Assembly (NCBI GenBank): GCA_900551455.1
Contig: URVV01000002.1
Coordinates: forward strand, 1-64,000
Reading direction: 5' to 3'
From: an uncultured Mycoplasmatota bacterium
GTDB taxonomy: Bacteria > Bacillota_I > Bacilli_A > RF39 > UBA660
DNA: 64,000 bases
Positions 17,315 to 26,422 of the stretch are shown here, piece after piece; position 1 is the stretch's first letter; every line of letters begins with the position of its first letter. A program made the position numbers and the translations under genes. The notes under the pieces are model-generated. The model was not told where the DNA came from, made no database searches, and saw only the letters and a program-made list of their open reading frames with translations.

Positions 17315-17661
17315 TGGTGGAGCCGAGGGGAATCGAACCCCTGTCCAAAAATACTTATCAGTATTTATCTACAGGTTTAGTTAATTTTAGGATTTAGAAA
17401 ATACTATATAAATTAACAAAACTTAGTATTTTCGATTCTATTATGTTCGATATAACTTATAGAAATGGGCTATATTATAGCTTACTTTATAAGCTTCTGT
17501 TATTTCTCGTAAGCAAAGAAATAGAGAAGCCTGTGCTGCTTAAATTAAGCGTATGCAACAGCTAAATTGTTTCTGTTTCCAGTTATTTTTATTTACCTGT
17601 AACGTAGGTATCCGACCTGCAAAATAAGGACTTATATTCCTGTCGAAGCCAAGACAGCCCC
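17315..17661 (-). ncRNA. ssrA: Transfer-messenger RNA
   Basis: Rescues stalled ribosomes together with SmpB. The 5' end GGGGCTGTCTTGGCTTCGAC and the 3' tRNA-like end GGTTCGATTCCCCTCGGCTC then CACCA are both present on the minus strand, with encoded CCA at 17315-17317; 347 nt. The tag frame (17545-17580) reads GNRNNLAVAYA then TAA, giving AGNRNNLAVAYA if Ala is added from the charged tmRNA. The stop sits in the expected hairpin GCTTAATTTAAGC. The C-terminus AYA differs from the usual LAA or VAA. Confidence 0.95.
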
Positions 17662-17672
17662 ATAGCAATAAA

Positions 17673-17701
17673 ATTATATCATAAAGTGAAAAGTGTGTCA
17701 A
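17673..17701 (-). promoter_or_regulatory. Promoter of tmRNA
   Basis: On the minus strand TTGACA (17696-17701), 17-bp spacer, TATAAT (17673-17678), just before the mature 5' end at 17661: a full consensus promoter. Confidence 0.9.
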
Positions 17702-17754
17702 ATAATTACACTAAAAAAGAAGGAGATACTATAATAATATAGGAGGGGTATGTA

Positions 17755-17967
17755 ATGAATAGTGGTGTGGTAGTTGCACTTTTAGCCTTAGTAGGAACTA
17801 TTTTTGGTTCTTTAATGGGAACATTTTCTGCTTCTAAGATGTTAAGTTATCGTATTGAACTTTTAGAAAATAAAGTAAATAAACTTAGTGAATTGTTGGA
17901 AAGAATGGCTTTAGTAGAGCATAAAATACAAGATATTGATAGTTATGTAAAAGATAATTGTGAATAA
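17755..17967 (+). CDS. Small membrane protein with coiled coil
   Basis: 70 residues: an N-terminal hydrophobic segment (about 4-24, VVVALLALVGTIFGSLMGTF) followed by a heptad-like helix (RIELLENKVNKLSELLERM). AGGAGG 8 nt before ATG 17755 is strong. It overlaps the next gene by 8 nt. Size and arrangement recall small phage holin-accessory or XhlA-like proteins, although XhlA places its membrane helix at the C-terminus. No phage genes are nearby, so this is only a likeness. Confidence 0.7.
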   Translation: MNSGVVVALLALVGTIFGSLMGTFSASKMLSYRIELLENKVNKLSELLERMALVEHKIQDIDSYVKDNCE

Positions 17968-18274
17968 AGAATTATTATTAGATTTAATTTATATATCAAT
18001 TCTTGCTAGTATTATATCTTCGCAGACAATTCAGAAAATTAAAGAGATGTTTAATTTATCAAGAATATTTAATAGTATATTATCATTGTTTTTATCTTTT
18101 ATTATTGGTTTTTGTTTTGCAATATCCTTTTATTCAGTTAATTTATTATATGCAGTATGGATTGGTTTATTTACTTTAGTAGGTGCAGAAGGATTATATA
18201 AGACATTTAAAGGATATTTTGGACTTGGATCAACGGATAAGGGTACTGATTCTCGGGGAAATGAAAAAGAGTAG
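17960..18274 (+). CDS. Small multi-pass membrane protein (holin-like)
   Basis: 104 residues starting at GTG 17960 inside the end of the previous gene. About three hydrophobic segments (10-26, 35-55, 59-80) and a charged, Gly/Asp-rich tail (LGSTDKGTDSRGNEKE), the layout of many holins. The pair 17755/17960 is probably one functional unit. No confident family. Confidence 0.65.
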   Translation: MNKELLLDLIYISILASIISSQTIQKIKEMFNLSRIFNSILSLFLSFIIGFCFAISFYSVNLLYAVWIGLFTLVGAEGLYKTFKGYFGLGSTDKGTDSRGNEKE

Positions 18275-18288
18275 GTAAACTCTTTTTC
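18263..18288. terminator. Bidirectional terminator
   Basis: GAAAAAGAGT pairs with ACTCTTTTTC between the holin-like gene and the convergent histidine kinase gene. Confidence 0.85.
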
Positions 18289-18291
18289 ATT

Positions 18292-19560
18292 TTATTTAAT
18301 TATAAATTTTACACCGTTTTTAATGTTAGTTACAGTAATATCATAGTTTAGTAATCTTAGTGTTTTCTTTACAATGGATAATCCTAAACCAAACATACCA
18401 TTTAAACCTTTTTCATATGGAGTGAAAATATTGTTTAATATTGATTCATCAATGTTTTCTCCATCATTGTATAAAATGATTTTTTGATTTTTAGCAGTAA
18501 TCTTAATTTCTTTTTTTGCATAACGCATAAAGTTATTTAATAGATTGTCAATAATTGCTTCCCACATATCATAGGTGCCTTGATATATTTGGTTATTACT
18601 AATGTCTAGTTTGTAATTGATATCTGGTCTAATTAATTTGAATTTGTTAACGGAGCTGTTAATAACAATAGCAACGTCAGTTTTAGCTTTTAAATTTTCT
18701 ACTTTATCGGTTATGTAGTTTAGTTTATTTAAATATAATAAGGAGTGTACTTTGTTTTCTAACTTGTCAACTTGCTCTTTGATAATTTCTAAACTTTTTT
18801 CTTTGGTTTCAATGCCGTCTTCAGCGGCTTCGATGTACGATTTAATTACTGTTATAGGAGTTTTAAAATCATGAGATACATTTTGAATCATTTGATTTTT
18901 ATAAACTTCATTGTTTTTTAAATAGATCTTCATACTTTCGATTGATTCATTTAAGGAGTATATTTCATCAATGAAAGGATGATTTAGTTTGAGGTTAAAT
19001 TTGTCGTTGTCAATATTTTTGATTTTCCTTTTAAGAATTATAATATTACTTACTAGATTATTGGACCATACAATTAGGATCAGGGAGCAAAATGTAAACG
19101 ATAATCCAGTAACTATTAGTATTGTAAGTAAAATATCTTTTTTCATTGTACTTATGTATTTATCATTTGTAAGTGAAATGATAGTTTCATTTTTTGATTT
19201 ATAGGTATGATAATAATAATATAATTTATTGTTATATATAAATTTACCGTAACTATTTTTTGTGTAATTTAAAATTGAACTATCAAAAGAAGGTATTACA
19301 TCTTCAATATTGTAAGATGAATAAATAGTATTATTTATTTTATAGATATAGGCAATATCAGTATCTTCTTTGTCATTATTAAAATTTATGTCTTCTTCGT
19401 TAGTAATAAAGAATAACGGTTGTTTTAATTTATTATATATATTTTCTTCATATATTGGTAATAGTTCTTTAGGTAAAATGATACCTAAGGCTATAGAGAT
19501 TATTCCTATTATTAATATGCATATATATATTAATTGATTAGTTAGCGATATTTTTTTCAT
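18292..19560 (-). CDS. Sensor histidine kinase, CssS-like
   Basis: 422 residues: membrane segment (about 9-29), extracellular sensor region (about 30-140), second membrane segment, HAMP-like linker, H-box QNVSHDFKTPITVIKSYIEA, N-box AIIDNLLNNFMRYA and G-box MFGLGLSIVKK. ATG 19560 overlaps the TGA of the response regulator by 4 nt. Its partner is strikingly CssR-like, so it is assigned as the probable secretion-stress sensor; the kinase itself is less conserved and the stimulus is inferred. The HtrA-like protease at 15.7-17.2 kb is a plausible target. Confidence 0.85.
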   Translation of the reverse strand: MKKISLTNQLIYICILIIGIISIALGIILPKELLPIYEENIYNKLKQPLFFITNEEDINFNNDKEDTDIAYIYKINNTIYSSYNIEDVIPSFDSSILNYTKNSYGKFIYNNKLYYYYHTYKSKNETIISLTNDKYISTMKKDILLTILIVTGLSFTFCSLILIVWSNNLVSNIIILKRKIKNIDNDKFNLKLNHPFIDEIYSLNESIESMKIYLKNNEVYKNQMIQNVSHDFKTPITVIKSYIEAAEDGIETKEKSLEIIKEQVDKLENKVHSLLYLNKLNYITDKVENLKAKTDVAIVINSSVNKFKLIRPDINYKLDISNNQIYQGTYDMWEAIIDNLLNNFMRYAKKEIKITAKNQKIILYNDGENIDESILNNIFTPYEKGLNGMFGLGLSIVKKTLRLLNYDITVTNIKNGVKFIIK

Positions 19561-20216
19561 GTAAGGCGATATCCATAGCCGTACATTGTGTTAATATTTA
19601 AGTCAGGCATTTTCCTTCTTAATCTTCTTATTAGATCATCTACAACACGGTCTGTGCCAAAATAATTTTCTCCCCAAATGATATTTAAGATATCATCCCT
19701 TGAAAATGATTTGTTTTTATTGGTAATAAACATTTTTAGTAAATCAAATTCTAGTGTAGTTAAATTTAGTTCTTTATCATTTATAGAAACTGTTCTTTTT
19801 TCAATGTCAATAGTATAATCATTATATTTTATCTTGGATAAGTCATTTGAGTAGACTCTTTTGATAATATTATTAACTCTTAGAACAAGTTCTTTAGGAG
19901 AATATGGTTTTGTAATATAATCATCACTTCCTAGTTCTAGACCAATTATTTTATCTATATCTTTATCTCTTGCTGAGGTAAAGATTACTGGCATCATTTC
20001 GTTGGTTTCACGGATTTTTTTAATAATGTCATAGCCATTTATTTCATCTGGTAACATAATATCTAATATCCATAGGTGCGATTTTATGTTAATATTTTCT
20101 AAGGCATCTTTTCCATTATAATATGAAATAACGTTGTATCCAGCTTTTTCAAGATAAGTTTTAATTAAGTTGTTTAAATCAATTTCATCTTCGACTAAAA
20201 CGATGGTATATTTCAT
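19557..20216 (-). CDS. OmpR-family response regulator, CssR-like
   Basis: Receiver domain with phospho-acceptor Asp in HLWILDIMLPD, switch residues VIFTSARD and Lys in DDYITKPYSPKEL, then a winged-helix output domain. NYFGTDRVVDDLIRRLRRKM and the GYGYRLT end closely match what I recall of Bacillus CssR, which controls htrA/htrB in response to misfolded secreted protein. The frame opens at TTG 20225, but GGAGGTTGATTCTT before ATG 20216 gives the start. It is the promoter-proximal gene of the pair. Confidence 0.9.
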   Translation of the reverse strand: MKYTIVLVEDEIDLNNLIKTYLEKAGYNVISYYNGKDALENINIKSHLWILDIMLPDEINGYDIIKKIRETNEMMPVIFTSARDKDIDKIIGLELGSDDYITKPYSPKELVLRVNNIIKRVYSNDLSKIKYNDYTIDIEKRTVSINDKELNLTTLEFDLLKMFITNKNKSFSRDDILNIIWGENYFGTDRVVDDLIRRLRRKMPDLNINTMYGYGYRLT

Positions 20217-20236
20217 AAGAATCAACCTCCACTTAA

Positions 20237-20245
20237 ATTATATCA
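20237..20245 (-). promoter_or_regulatory. Extended -10 promoter of the CssRS-like operon
   Basis: TGATATAAT on the minus strand about 20 nt before the response regulator start; no clear -35. Confidence 0.5.
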
Positions 20246-20377
20246 CAGTTTGTTTAATTATTCTATAATCATATATCACCTCCTTGATGATATAAGTATA
20301 GTATTTAATTAAGTTAAAATTATAAGAGAATTATGGTAAATTGTGGTAGTTAAGTATATAATTTAGGGGTGATTCTT

Positions 20378-21469
20378 ATGAAATATAAATATAAGGTATG
20401 CGTTTATGCGATTTGCAAGAATGAGGAGAAAAATATTGATAGATGGTATAGGAGTGTATCGGAGGCGGATGAGATTTATGTATTGGATACGGGATCGAGT
20501 GATAATAGTGTTAATAAATTACGTGAATATGGAGTTTTTGTTAAAGAGGAAGTGATTAATCCTTTTAGATTTGATGTGGCAAGAAATAAGTCGTTGGAAA
20601 TGGTACCGGGAGATGCTGATATATGTGTTTGTGTTGATTTGGATGAGATATATAGACCTGGGTGGAGAGAAAAGATGGAAATGGTGTGGAAAAAGGATAC
20701 GAATAGACTTAAACATACTTATAATTGGAAAATTGTTGATTCAAAGCCGGTAATTTCTTTTTACTATGAGAAAATTCATAGTAGGCATAATTATAAATGG
20801 GTACATCCGGTACATGAGGTTTTGGAGACCTCTTTAAGTAATGAGAAGGTAGTGGTTGCGGAGGATGTTATTTTAGATCATTATCCAGATGAAAAAAAGT
20901 CTAGAAGTAATTATTTATCTTTATTAGAATTGTCTGTTAAGGAAGATGCTGATGATGATCGCAATAGACATTATCTTGGAAGGGAATATATGTATTATGG
21001 AATGTGGGAGAAAGGTATTCAGACTTTAATGGATTATCTTAAAATGGATAGGGCTACTTGGAAAGATGAAAGGGCAGCTTCGATGAGATATATTGCAAGG
21101 TGTTATAATAACCTTGGAAGAGTGGATGAGGCGCGTTTGTGGTATTTAAAAGCTATAGACGAGGCACCATATTTAAGAGATGGATATGTAGAAATAGGAA
21201 TTTTTGAATATAATTTTCAGAATTATTTGGAAGTAATTAATTATTTGATAAAGGCATTAATGATTAAGGTCCATCAAAAAACATATATTAATGAAGAATT
21301 TAGTTGGGATTATACGATTGATAATTTACTTAGTGTTTGCTACTATTACATTGGTTTATATGAAGAGTCTTTATATTATATAGATAGGGCTATTCTTAAG
21401 GATAAGAATAATGAGATGCTAATAAAAAATAGGGAATTTGTTTTGGATAAACTAAAAGAAGTCGATTGA
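20378..21469 (+). CDS. Glycosyltransferase family 2 with TPR-like C-terminus
   Basis: Cytosolic glycosyltransferase. The GT-A domain starts CVYAICKNEEKNIDRW (typical of SPBc2-type GT2 enzymes), with LDTGSSDNS at 36-44 and the metal-binding DLD at 87-89. After about residue 190 come helical repeats (HYLGREYMYYGMWEKGIQTL, RYIARCYNNLGRVDEARLWY) that look like TPRs. GGGGTGATT marks ATG 20378 rather than GTG 20369. It ends in TGA inside the shared terminator. Donor and acceptor are unknown. Confidence 0.85.
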   Translation: MKYKYKVCVYAICKNEEKNIDRWYRSVSEADEIYVLDTGSSDNSVNKLREYGVFVKEEVINPFRFDVARNKSLEMVPGDADICVCVDLDEIYRPGWREKMEMVWKKDTNRLKHTYNWKIVDSKPVISFYYEKIHSRHNYKWVHPVHEVLETSLSNEKVVVAEDVILDHYPDEKKSRSNYLSLLELSVKEDADDDRNRHYLGREYMYYGMWEKGIQTLMDYLKMDRATWKDERAASMRYIARCYNNLGRVDEARLWYLKAIDEAPYLRDGYVEIGIFEYNFQNYLEVINYLIKALMIKVHQKTYINEEFSWDYTIDNLLSVCYYYIGLYEESLYYIDRAILKDKNNEMLIKNREFVLDKLKEVD

Positions 21470-21477
21470 CTTCTTTT
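21454..21477. terminator. Bidirectional terminator containing both stop codons
   Basis: Perfect 10-bp stem AAAAGAAGTC / GACTTCTTTT with GATT loop. The TGA of the glycosyltransferase lies inside it and the TAA of PBP1 overlaps its right edge. Confidence 0.88.
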
Positions 21478-24430
21478 ATGACTCTTTTAAAGTTAAATTT
21501 CTTGTTTTTGTTTCTTCTTGATCTAGGTAATTGATAATGTAGGTTATTTTATATGTGTTAGCTGGTAGAGTATTAATATAAGTTTGAAGAGTAACCTTAT
21601 CATTATACTCACGTAGTTCATTATTAACAGTTATTTGATACTTAACAGTGGCAGTTTCTGTTACATTTAGTGTACCATAGTATATAGCTTTTAATCCTTC
21701 TTCAGTGTATGTGCCAATTTTAGTAATGGTGTTTCCTTTTCCTGCTAATGTAGCAATTAATTTACTTGGTTTTATTTCTTCAAATTTGATAGTAGCTTTG
21801 GTTCCGGTACTAGCATTTGATTTAAATTTTTCATATTCGGCTTTAACTATTAATTCAGTATTGCCATATCCGGTATAAGTATAAGTTAATTCTTTGGTAA
21901 AAGCGATTAGGGTAGTGGTACCATCGTTTTCTACTTTATATATTCCAAAACCAATATCTCCTAGAGTTTTTTTATTATATTCTATTCTGGCGTTGTAATA
22001 TTTTTCTTTTTCGTTACCATAGACACTTTGATTAAAGTAGTTCTTTAAATATTCTTCGGTTATTACATCAGGGTTAGTGTATTGCCATGATATAGTAGCG
22101 GAGGTATTAGTATTCTTTTTGACTTCTAGATTAGTAACATCATTTAGTTTGCCGTAACGATTAGATATTTCTGTTGGTTGTGTACCTTTTACAAAGCATT
22201 CATTTGTTACCATATTACTTGGAGTGTATTCACTTGGTAATTTAGCTGGAGATGTTTCTTTTTCAACGTTTAGGCAGACAACTGAACTTGGTGCGGTCCA
22301 TCCTTTGGTATCTTTTGGAATATATTGCATTACAGCACGGGTTACACCTTCTTTATGACCGGTACCATTAATATTATATGTGGTTGAAGTAACTTCTTTG
22401 TAACCATACCAAACGGCAACGGAATATTTTGAGGTATAAGCGACAGTCCATAAGTCGTTTACAGCATTATATGGCAAGTTTTTGCTTTTCATTGTTGCTT
22501 CATCAAAGTTAGAAGTACCAGTTTTGGCAGCAACGTGTGAACCGGCAACGTTGGCTCCGCCATTAAAGCCATAGTTAACTGCAGATTCAAGAATATTATT
22601 AATTAAATATGCAGTAGAATCTTTCATTACACGTGTTTTAGTAGTTTTATATTCTTTTACTTCACCTGTTTGGCGATATTCAATTTTAGTAACGCAGTGT
22701 GGTTCAGTATAGTAGCCACCACTTGCAAAAGCTGAATATGCAGAAGCCATTGCTAATGGGGTAAATCCTTCAGCTACACCACCGATAGCGTAAGCTTCGT
22801 TTACTGTATTATCAACTCCAGTATTTTTGTTAACAATGCGATAGTTTTCTGAAGATGAATTTAAGGAAACGTCAAGTCCTAGACTGTATGCGAATTTTTG
22901 AACGTTTTTAGTACCTATTTGTTGAAAGGCTTTTACGGCAGGAATGTTTCTAGATACTTGAAGGGCATATCTGGTAGTAATTAGTCCTAAAAATTTACCA
23001 TCCCAGTTATTGATTGATGGACCGTTGGTATAGGTCCAAGGTTCATCATTAAATAGTGTGTAAGTAGAGAAGTTGTTATATTCAATTCCAGGGCCATAAG
23101 CAAATATTGGTTTAGCAGTTGATCCTGGTTGTCTATATGCTTGGGTAGCAAAGTTAAATTGTAGTTTTCCGGTTTTATTTCTTCCAGTACCAACAGCGGC
23201 AATTGCTCCGGTTTCAACGTTGACTACGGCTACTCCGGCTTGGACTTGATTATCACGCCAATACCAAGCATCACTGGTCATTACTTTATTAATACCATTT
23301 TGGATTTCTTTTTCCATAGTAGTATATATTTTCATTGGTACGCTATAAGGATTATCGCCAGTTTTCTTTTGAACTTCTTCAACAACGGTATCGATATATC
23401 CTTGATATTCGGTTTCACCTTTAACACCTACTAGAAGGCTTTCAATAGATACTTTTTTAGCTAATTCTGCTTCTTCTTCGGTGATATAACCGTGATATTG
23501 CATTAGGTAGAGAACGGTGTTTCTTCTTTTAGTGGCACTTTCAATATTTTTATATGGGTTATGTCTTCCTGGAGCTTGGAATAATCCAGCTATCATAGAG
23601 GCTTCTGGTAAAGTTAATTCGGAAACCGATTTTCCAAAATAGTATTTTGAAGCTTCACCAACTCCATAAACATTGGACCCTAAGTTATAGTTGTTAACAT
23701 ATAATTCAATTATTTCTTCTTTTGAGTATTCTTTTTCTACTTTAAATACTGCTAGATATACGTCTTGAAATTTACGAATTATTTTTTTGATTTTGCTTTT
23801 TTCTAATTCACCTTTTTGGGTTAAATTATTTTTTACGGCTTGCATTGTAATAGTAGAAGCACCACCAGCATCATCTTGACCAATTAAATTTAGAGCAGTG
23901 GCTTTGATGAATCTTGGTAAATCAACGCCGTTATGCTGGAAAAAACGTGAATCTTCAGTAGCAACGATGGCATCAATTAGGACTTGAGGTAATTCATCGT
24001 ATGTAACACTTTCTCTTTTTTGAGCTCCTAGTTTGGCAATAATATTACCATTTATATCGTATACGATGGTTTGATCGTTAACGGCAAAAGCACTTTCACT
24101 AAACTTAGGGGAGGTTATTACAACATATGCGAAGAAAGCAGCAATTGATAATACTCCAATTATTCCTATTATCAAGACAATGGTTAGAATTTTTTTCCAA
24201 AGACTTCTTTTTTTCTTTTCTTTTTTTACTTTTTCTTGTTTTTTATTTTTAATTGTAATATTTCCTTTGCTTTTTTGTTCTTCTTTTTTTATTTTGGGTT
24301 TAGAGTTTTTTTCTTGTTTATTTACTCTTCTACCTGAACGTCGTTCTTTTTCTTTTATTTTTTTTTCTTTTTTTTCTTGAATGCTTTCTTTTAGTTTTTC
24401 AATGATGTTTTTCTTTTTGACTTTTCTCAC
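21476..24430 (-). CDS. ponA: Class A penicillin-binding protein (PBP1A-like)
   Basis: Bifunctional peptidoglycan glycosyltransferase/transpeptidase. A very basic, Lys/Glu-rich cytoplasmic tail (about 1-78) precedes the membrane helix (about 80-105). GT51 motifs are EDSRFFQHNGVD (about 160-171), GGASTITMQ, KEEIIELYVNN and RRNTVL. Transpeptidase motifs are SxxK at Ser437 (RQPGSTAKPI), SRN at 493-495 and KTG at 636-638. A fibronectin type III-like domain (about 750-860; ATISWQYTN) and a further beta-rich tail follow. AAGGAAG suits GTG 24430 better than TTG 24439. Lies downstream of recU, the Bacillus arrangement. Confidence 0.93.
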   Translation of the reverse strand: MRKVKKKNIIEKLKESIQEKKEKKIKEKERRSGRRVNKQEKNSKPKIKKEEQKSKGNITIKNKKQEKVKKEKKKRSLWKKILTIVLIIGIIGVLSIAAFFAYVVITSPKFSESAFAVNDQTIVYDINGNIIAKLGAQKRESVTYDELPQVLIDAIVATEDSRFFQHNGVDLPRFIKATALNLIGQDDAGGASTITMQAVKNNLTQKGELEKSKIKKIIRKFQDVYLAVFKVEKEYSKEEIIELYVNNYNLGSNVYGVGEASKYYFGKSVSELTLPEASMIAGLFQAPGRHNPYKNIESATKRRNTVLYLMQYHGYITEEEAELAKKVSIESLLVGVKGETEYQGYIDTVVEEVQKKTGDNPYSVPMKIYTTMEKEIQNGINKVMTSDAWYWRDNQVQAGVAVVNVETGAIAAVGTGRNKTGKLQFNFATQAYRQPGSTAKPIFAYGPGIEYNNFSTYTLFNDEPWTYTNGPSINNWDGKFLGLITTRYALQVSRNIPAVKAFQQIGTKNVQKFAYSLGLDVSLNSSSENYRIVNKNTGVDNTVNEAYAIGGVAEGFTPLAMASAYSAFASGGYYTEPHCVTKIEYRQTGEVKEYKTTKTRVMKDSTAYLINNILESAVNYGFNGGANVAGSHVAAKTGTSNFDEATMKSKNLPYNAVNDLWTVAYTSKYSVAVWYGYKEVTSTTYNINGTGHKEGVTRAVMQYIPKDTKGWTAPSSVVCLNVEKETSPAKLPSEYTPSNMVTNECFVKGTQPTEISNRYGKLNDVTNLEVKKNTNTSATISWQYTNPDVITEEYLKNYFNQSVYGNEKEKYYNARIEYNKKTLGDIGFGIYKVENDGTTTLIAFTKELTYTYTGYGNTELIVKAEYEKFKSNASTGTKATIKFEEIKPSKLIATLAGKGNTITKIGTYTEEGLKAIYYGTLNVTETATVKYQITVNNELREYNDKVTLQTYINTLPANTYKITYIINYLDQEETKTRNLTLKES

Positions 24431-24477
24431 TTTTCTCAACTTCCTTACTTTTTATTAATTATATTATAATATATTAT

Positions 24478-25008
24478 TTATAAAATATCAATTACTTTTA
24501 AGTAATCTAGACGTGGTGCATATTTTAAAGCTATTTTGGGACAATTCTCTTGAAAGTAACTAAGCGGAATTGATTTCCTTTCGTTTTCCTCTAAAAAGGC
24601 TAGTAATTTATGCCCTTCGAGAAGATATGTTTCGTTTAAAAGATTAAATCTTATTATTAAAAAACTTATTCCTTTGAAGTGAATGATGTTTTTTATGTGT
24701 TCAATTTGATGTGGATGGATATTTGATATTGGAAATGATGTTTTACTATTTGTTTCTTTGGCGTCAAATTCAAGATATTTTTCTTTATATATACCACTGT
24801 AATCTAGAGTAGATTTTTGTTCATAAAAACCATCTTTTATTCTTGTTTTAGTTTCGTTTATTTTTAATACTTTAATGGGAATGGGCTTTTTATATATTAA
24901 AGCGATATCTTTTTCTTTATAGTAATTATTTGTAAGATTGATATCATCTTCAAGAGTCATACCACGGTTACCGTAATTTATTAATTTATTATTCTTTATT
25001 GTTATCAT
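24478..25008 (-). CDS. recU: Holliday junction resolvase RecU
   Basis: 176 residues, Firmicutes-specific resolvase with a PD-(D/E)XK fold. GNRGMTLE (13-20) is the characteristic start of the RecU domain; the catalytic DYSGIYKEKYLEFDAKET and a HPHQIEHI motif follow. AGGTGA before ATG 25008. Placed directly upstream of the class A PBP on the same strand, as in many Firmicutes. Confidence 0.93.
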   Translation of the reverse strand: MITIKNNKLINYGNRGMTLEDDINLTNNYYKEKDIALIYKKPIPIKVLKINETKTRIKDGFYEQKSTLDYSGIYKEKYLEFDAKETNSKTSFPISNIHPHQIEHIKNIIHFKGISFLIIRFNLLNETYLLEGHKLLAFLEENERKSIPLSYFQENCPKIALKYAPRLDYLKVIDIL

Positions 25009-25104
25009 AATTCACCTAAGATGATTATACTATAAAATTATGAAAATATCTATGTTTAAATATATGTAATTTTTTTCAAATAAATAATATTTTTTGTAAA
25101 AGAA

Positions 25105-25127
25105 AACTCTTTACTGAGTAAAGAGTT
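25105..25127 (-). terminator. Terminator of tRNA-Ser
   Basis: AACTCTTTAC pairs with GTAAAGAGTT around TGA; a T-rich stretch follows on the minus strand and another on the plus strand. Confidence 0.75.
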
Positions 25128-25137
25128 AATTTTTTTA

Positions 25138-25229
25138 TGGCGGAGTAGGAGAGATTTGAACTCTCGCACCAGCAATACCGGTCTACACCCTTAGCAGGGG
25201 CGCCTCTTCAGCCTCTTGAGTACTACTCC
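25138..25229 (-). tRNA. tRNA-Ser(GCU)
   Basis: On the minus strand a 7-bp acceptor GGAGTAG/CTACTCC, discriminator G and encoded CCA (25138-25140). Anticodon loop CTGCTAA gives anticodon GCT, reading AGC/AGU. The long variable arm between anticodon and T arms (TTCAAAT) is the class II layout of tRNA-Ser. 92 nt. Confidence 0.95.
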
Positions 25230-25285
25230 ACAAAACGCTTACGTATTTAATTTTATAATAACGTAGTGTTTTTGTCAACTATTTT

Positions 25286-26422
25286 TTAATTGTTTTTAGC
25301 AATATATTCGTCATAGGTGATATTTGAATCATAGACTTTTTTAGCAACATCAAGTCCTAGGTAACGGAAATGCCATTCTTCATACATATAACCGGTTATA
25401 TTTTCTTTTCCTTTAGGATATCTTAAAATAAAACCATATTTATAGGAATTGTTAATTAACCAAGTGTATTCTTTGTCTGTATGACTTATAAAGGAACCTC
25501 GACCGTTCATAATATCAAGAGCTAAACCGGTTTGGTGTTCGGAATATCCTGGTCTGGCAGAATATGTTTCAGCAGCTTTTAAACCATCGATGGAAACGTA
25601 GCGATTATATAGACTTTTTTGATAATTATATGAGCGATAGCCAGAACCATTATAGATAGTGATATTATCTTTTTTAGCGGCTTCACACATTTTTTCAAAA
25701 GCTTCTTTAGCAACTTTTCTTAGTTTTCCATTTACTGAGCGATTATATTTACTGCTTATAGCTTCTAGATCATTTGGTTCATAATTGGATTCTAAAACGT
25801 GGTATTTATTTACTAATACAAGAATATCTTCTTGGTTAGTGATTTTAGAAACATTAGTATAATAATCATTATCTAGACCAATGTTAACATACGTAACGGA
25901 AGTATCAATTTCGTTATTGTTATCTTTTTCTAGATATTTTATGTAACGTTCTAGATATGATTCTTTGAAATAGCTTAAGTTAATTATATTAGTGATGTCT
26001 TTTATATATTGATTTTGAATGATAATATTTATTGATTCATTATTTAGTTTAGCATAAATGTTATTTATATCATTATCTGTATATCCTAGATCAAGAAGGG
26101 AATTGATATTTTTAAAGAAGTTTTCTTTTTCAAGGTAATTTATATTGATGTATGAATCTAGGTATTTAGGATTGTAGTATTCACTGTTAATTATATTATC
26201 TAGGGTTTTTGAGTATTTTTCTTTTTTTATTTGCTGATAGATATTTTTGTCTAGAAAAACTTCAATAGTTTTTTCTTGATAACCAGTTTTTTTAGATAAA
26301 TAATAGCATTTAATTTGGTTTTTATTAATAAGAATTGTGATAATAAGTATTAACGGAATAAAGAATATTAAGAGTTTTTTTATACTTAATTTTTTTCTTT
26401 TTTTAATATTTTTTCTTGTCAT
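25286..26422 (-). CDS. Membrane-anchored VanY-type D-Ala-D-Ala carboxypeptidase
   Basis: M15B peptidase that trims D-Ala from peptidoglycan stem peptides. Basic N-terminus, one membrane helix (about 14-33), a long helical stalk with unknown role (about 45-200), then the VanY domain. Metal and catalytic residues are His296 and Asp303 in SEHQTGLALD, and His351 in EEWHFRYLG. AGGTGAAAAA precedes ATG 26422. No vancomycin-resistance genes are nearby, so a housekeeping wall role is likely. Confidence 0.9.
   Translation of the reverse strand: MTRKNIKKRKKLSIKKLLIFFIPLILIITILINKNQIKCYYLSKKTGYQEKTIEVFLDKNIYQQIKKEKYSKTLDNIINSEYYNPKYLDSYININYLEKENFFKNINSLLDLGYTDNDINNIYAKLNNESINIIIQNQYIKDITNIINLSYFKESYLERYIKYLEKDNNNEIDTSVTYVNIGLDNDYYTNVSKITNQEDILVLVNKYHVLESNYEPNDLEAISSKYNRSVNGKLRKVAKEAFEKMCEAAKKDNITIYNGSGYRSYNYQKSLYNRYVSIDGLKAAETYSARPGYSEHQTGLALDIMNGRGSFISHTDKEYTWLINNSYKYGFILRYPKGKENITGYMYEEWHFRYLGLDVAKKVYDSNITYDEYIAKNN

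Noticed and set aside
17755..18274. Prophage remnant
   Set aside because: Only two small membrane proteins look phage-like; no integrase, terminase, capsid or attachment sites nearby.
25286..26422. Vancomycin-resistance cluster (VanY here, VanZ at 54.6 kb)
   Set aside because: The two are 28 kb apart and no vanH, vanA or vanX-type genes accompany them; both families have housekeeping members.
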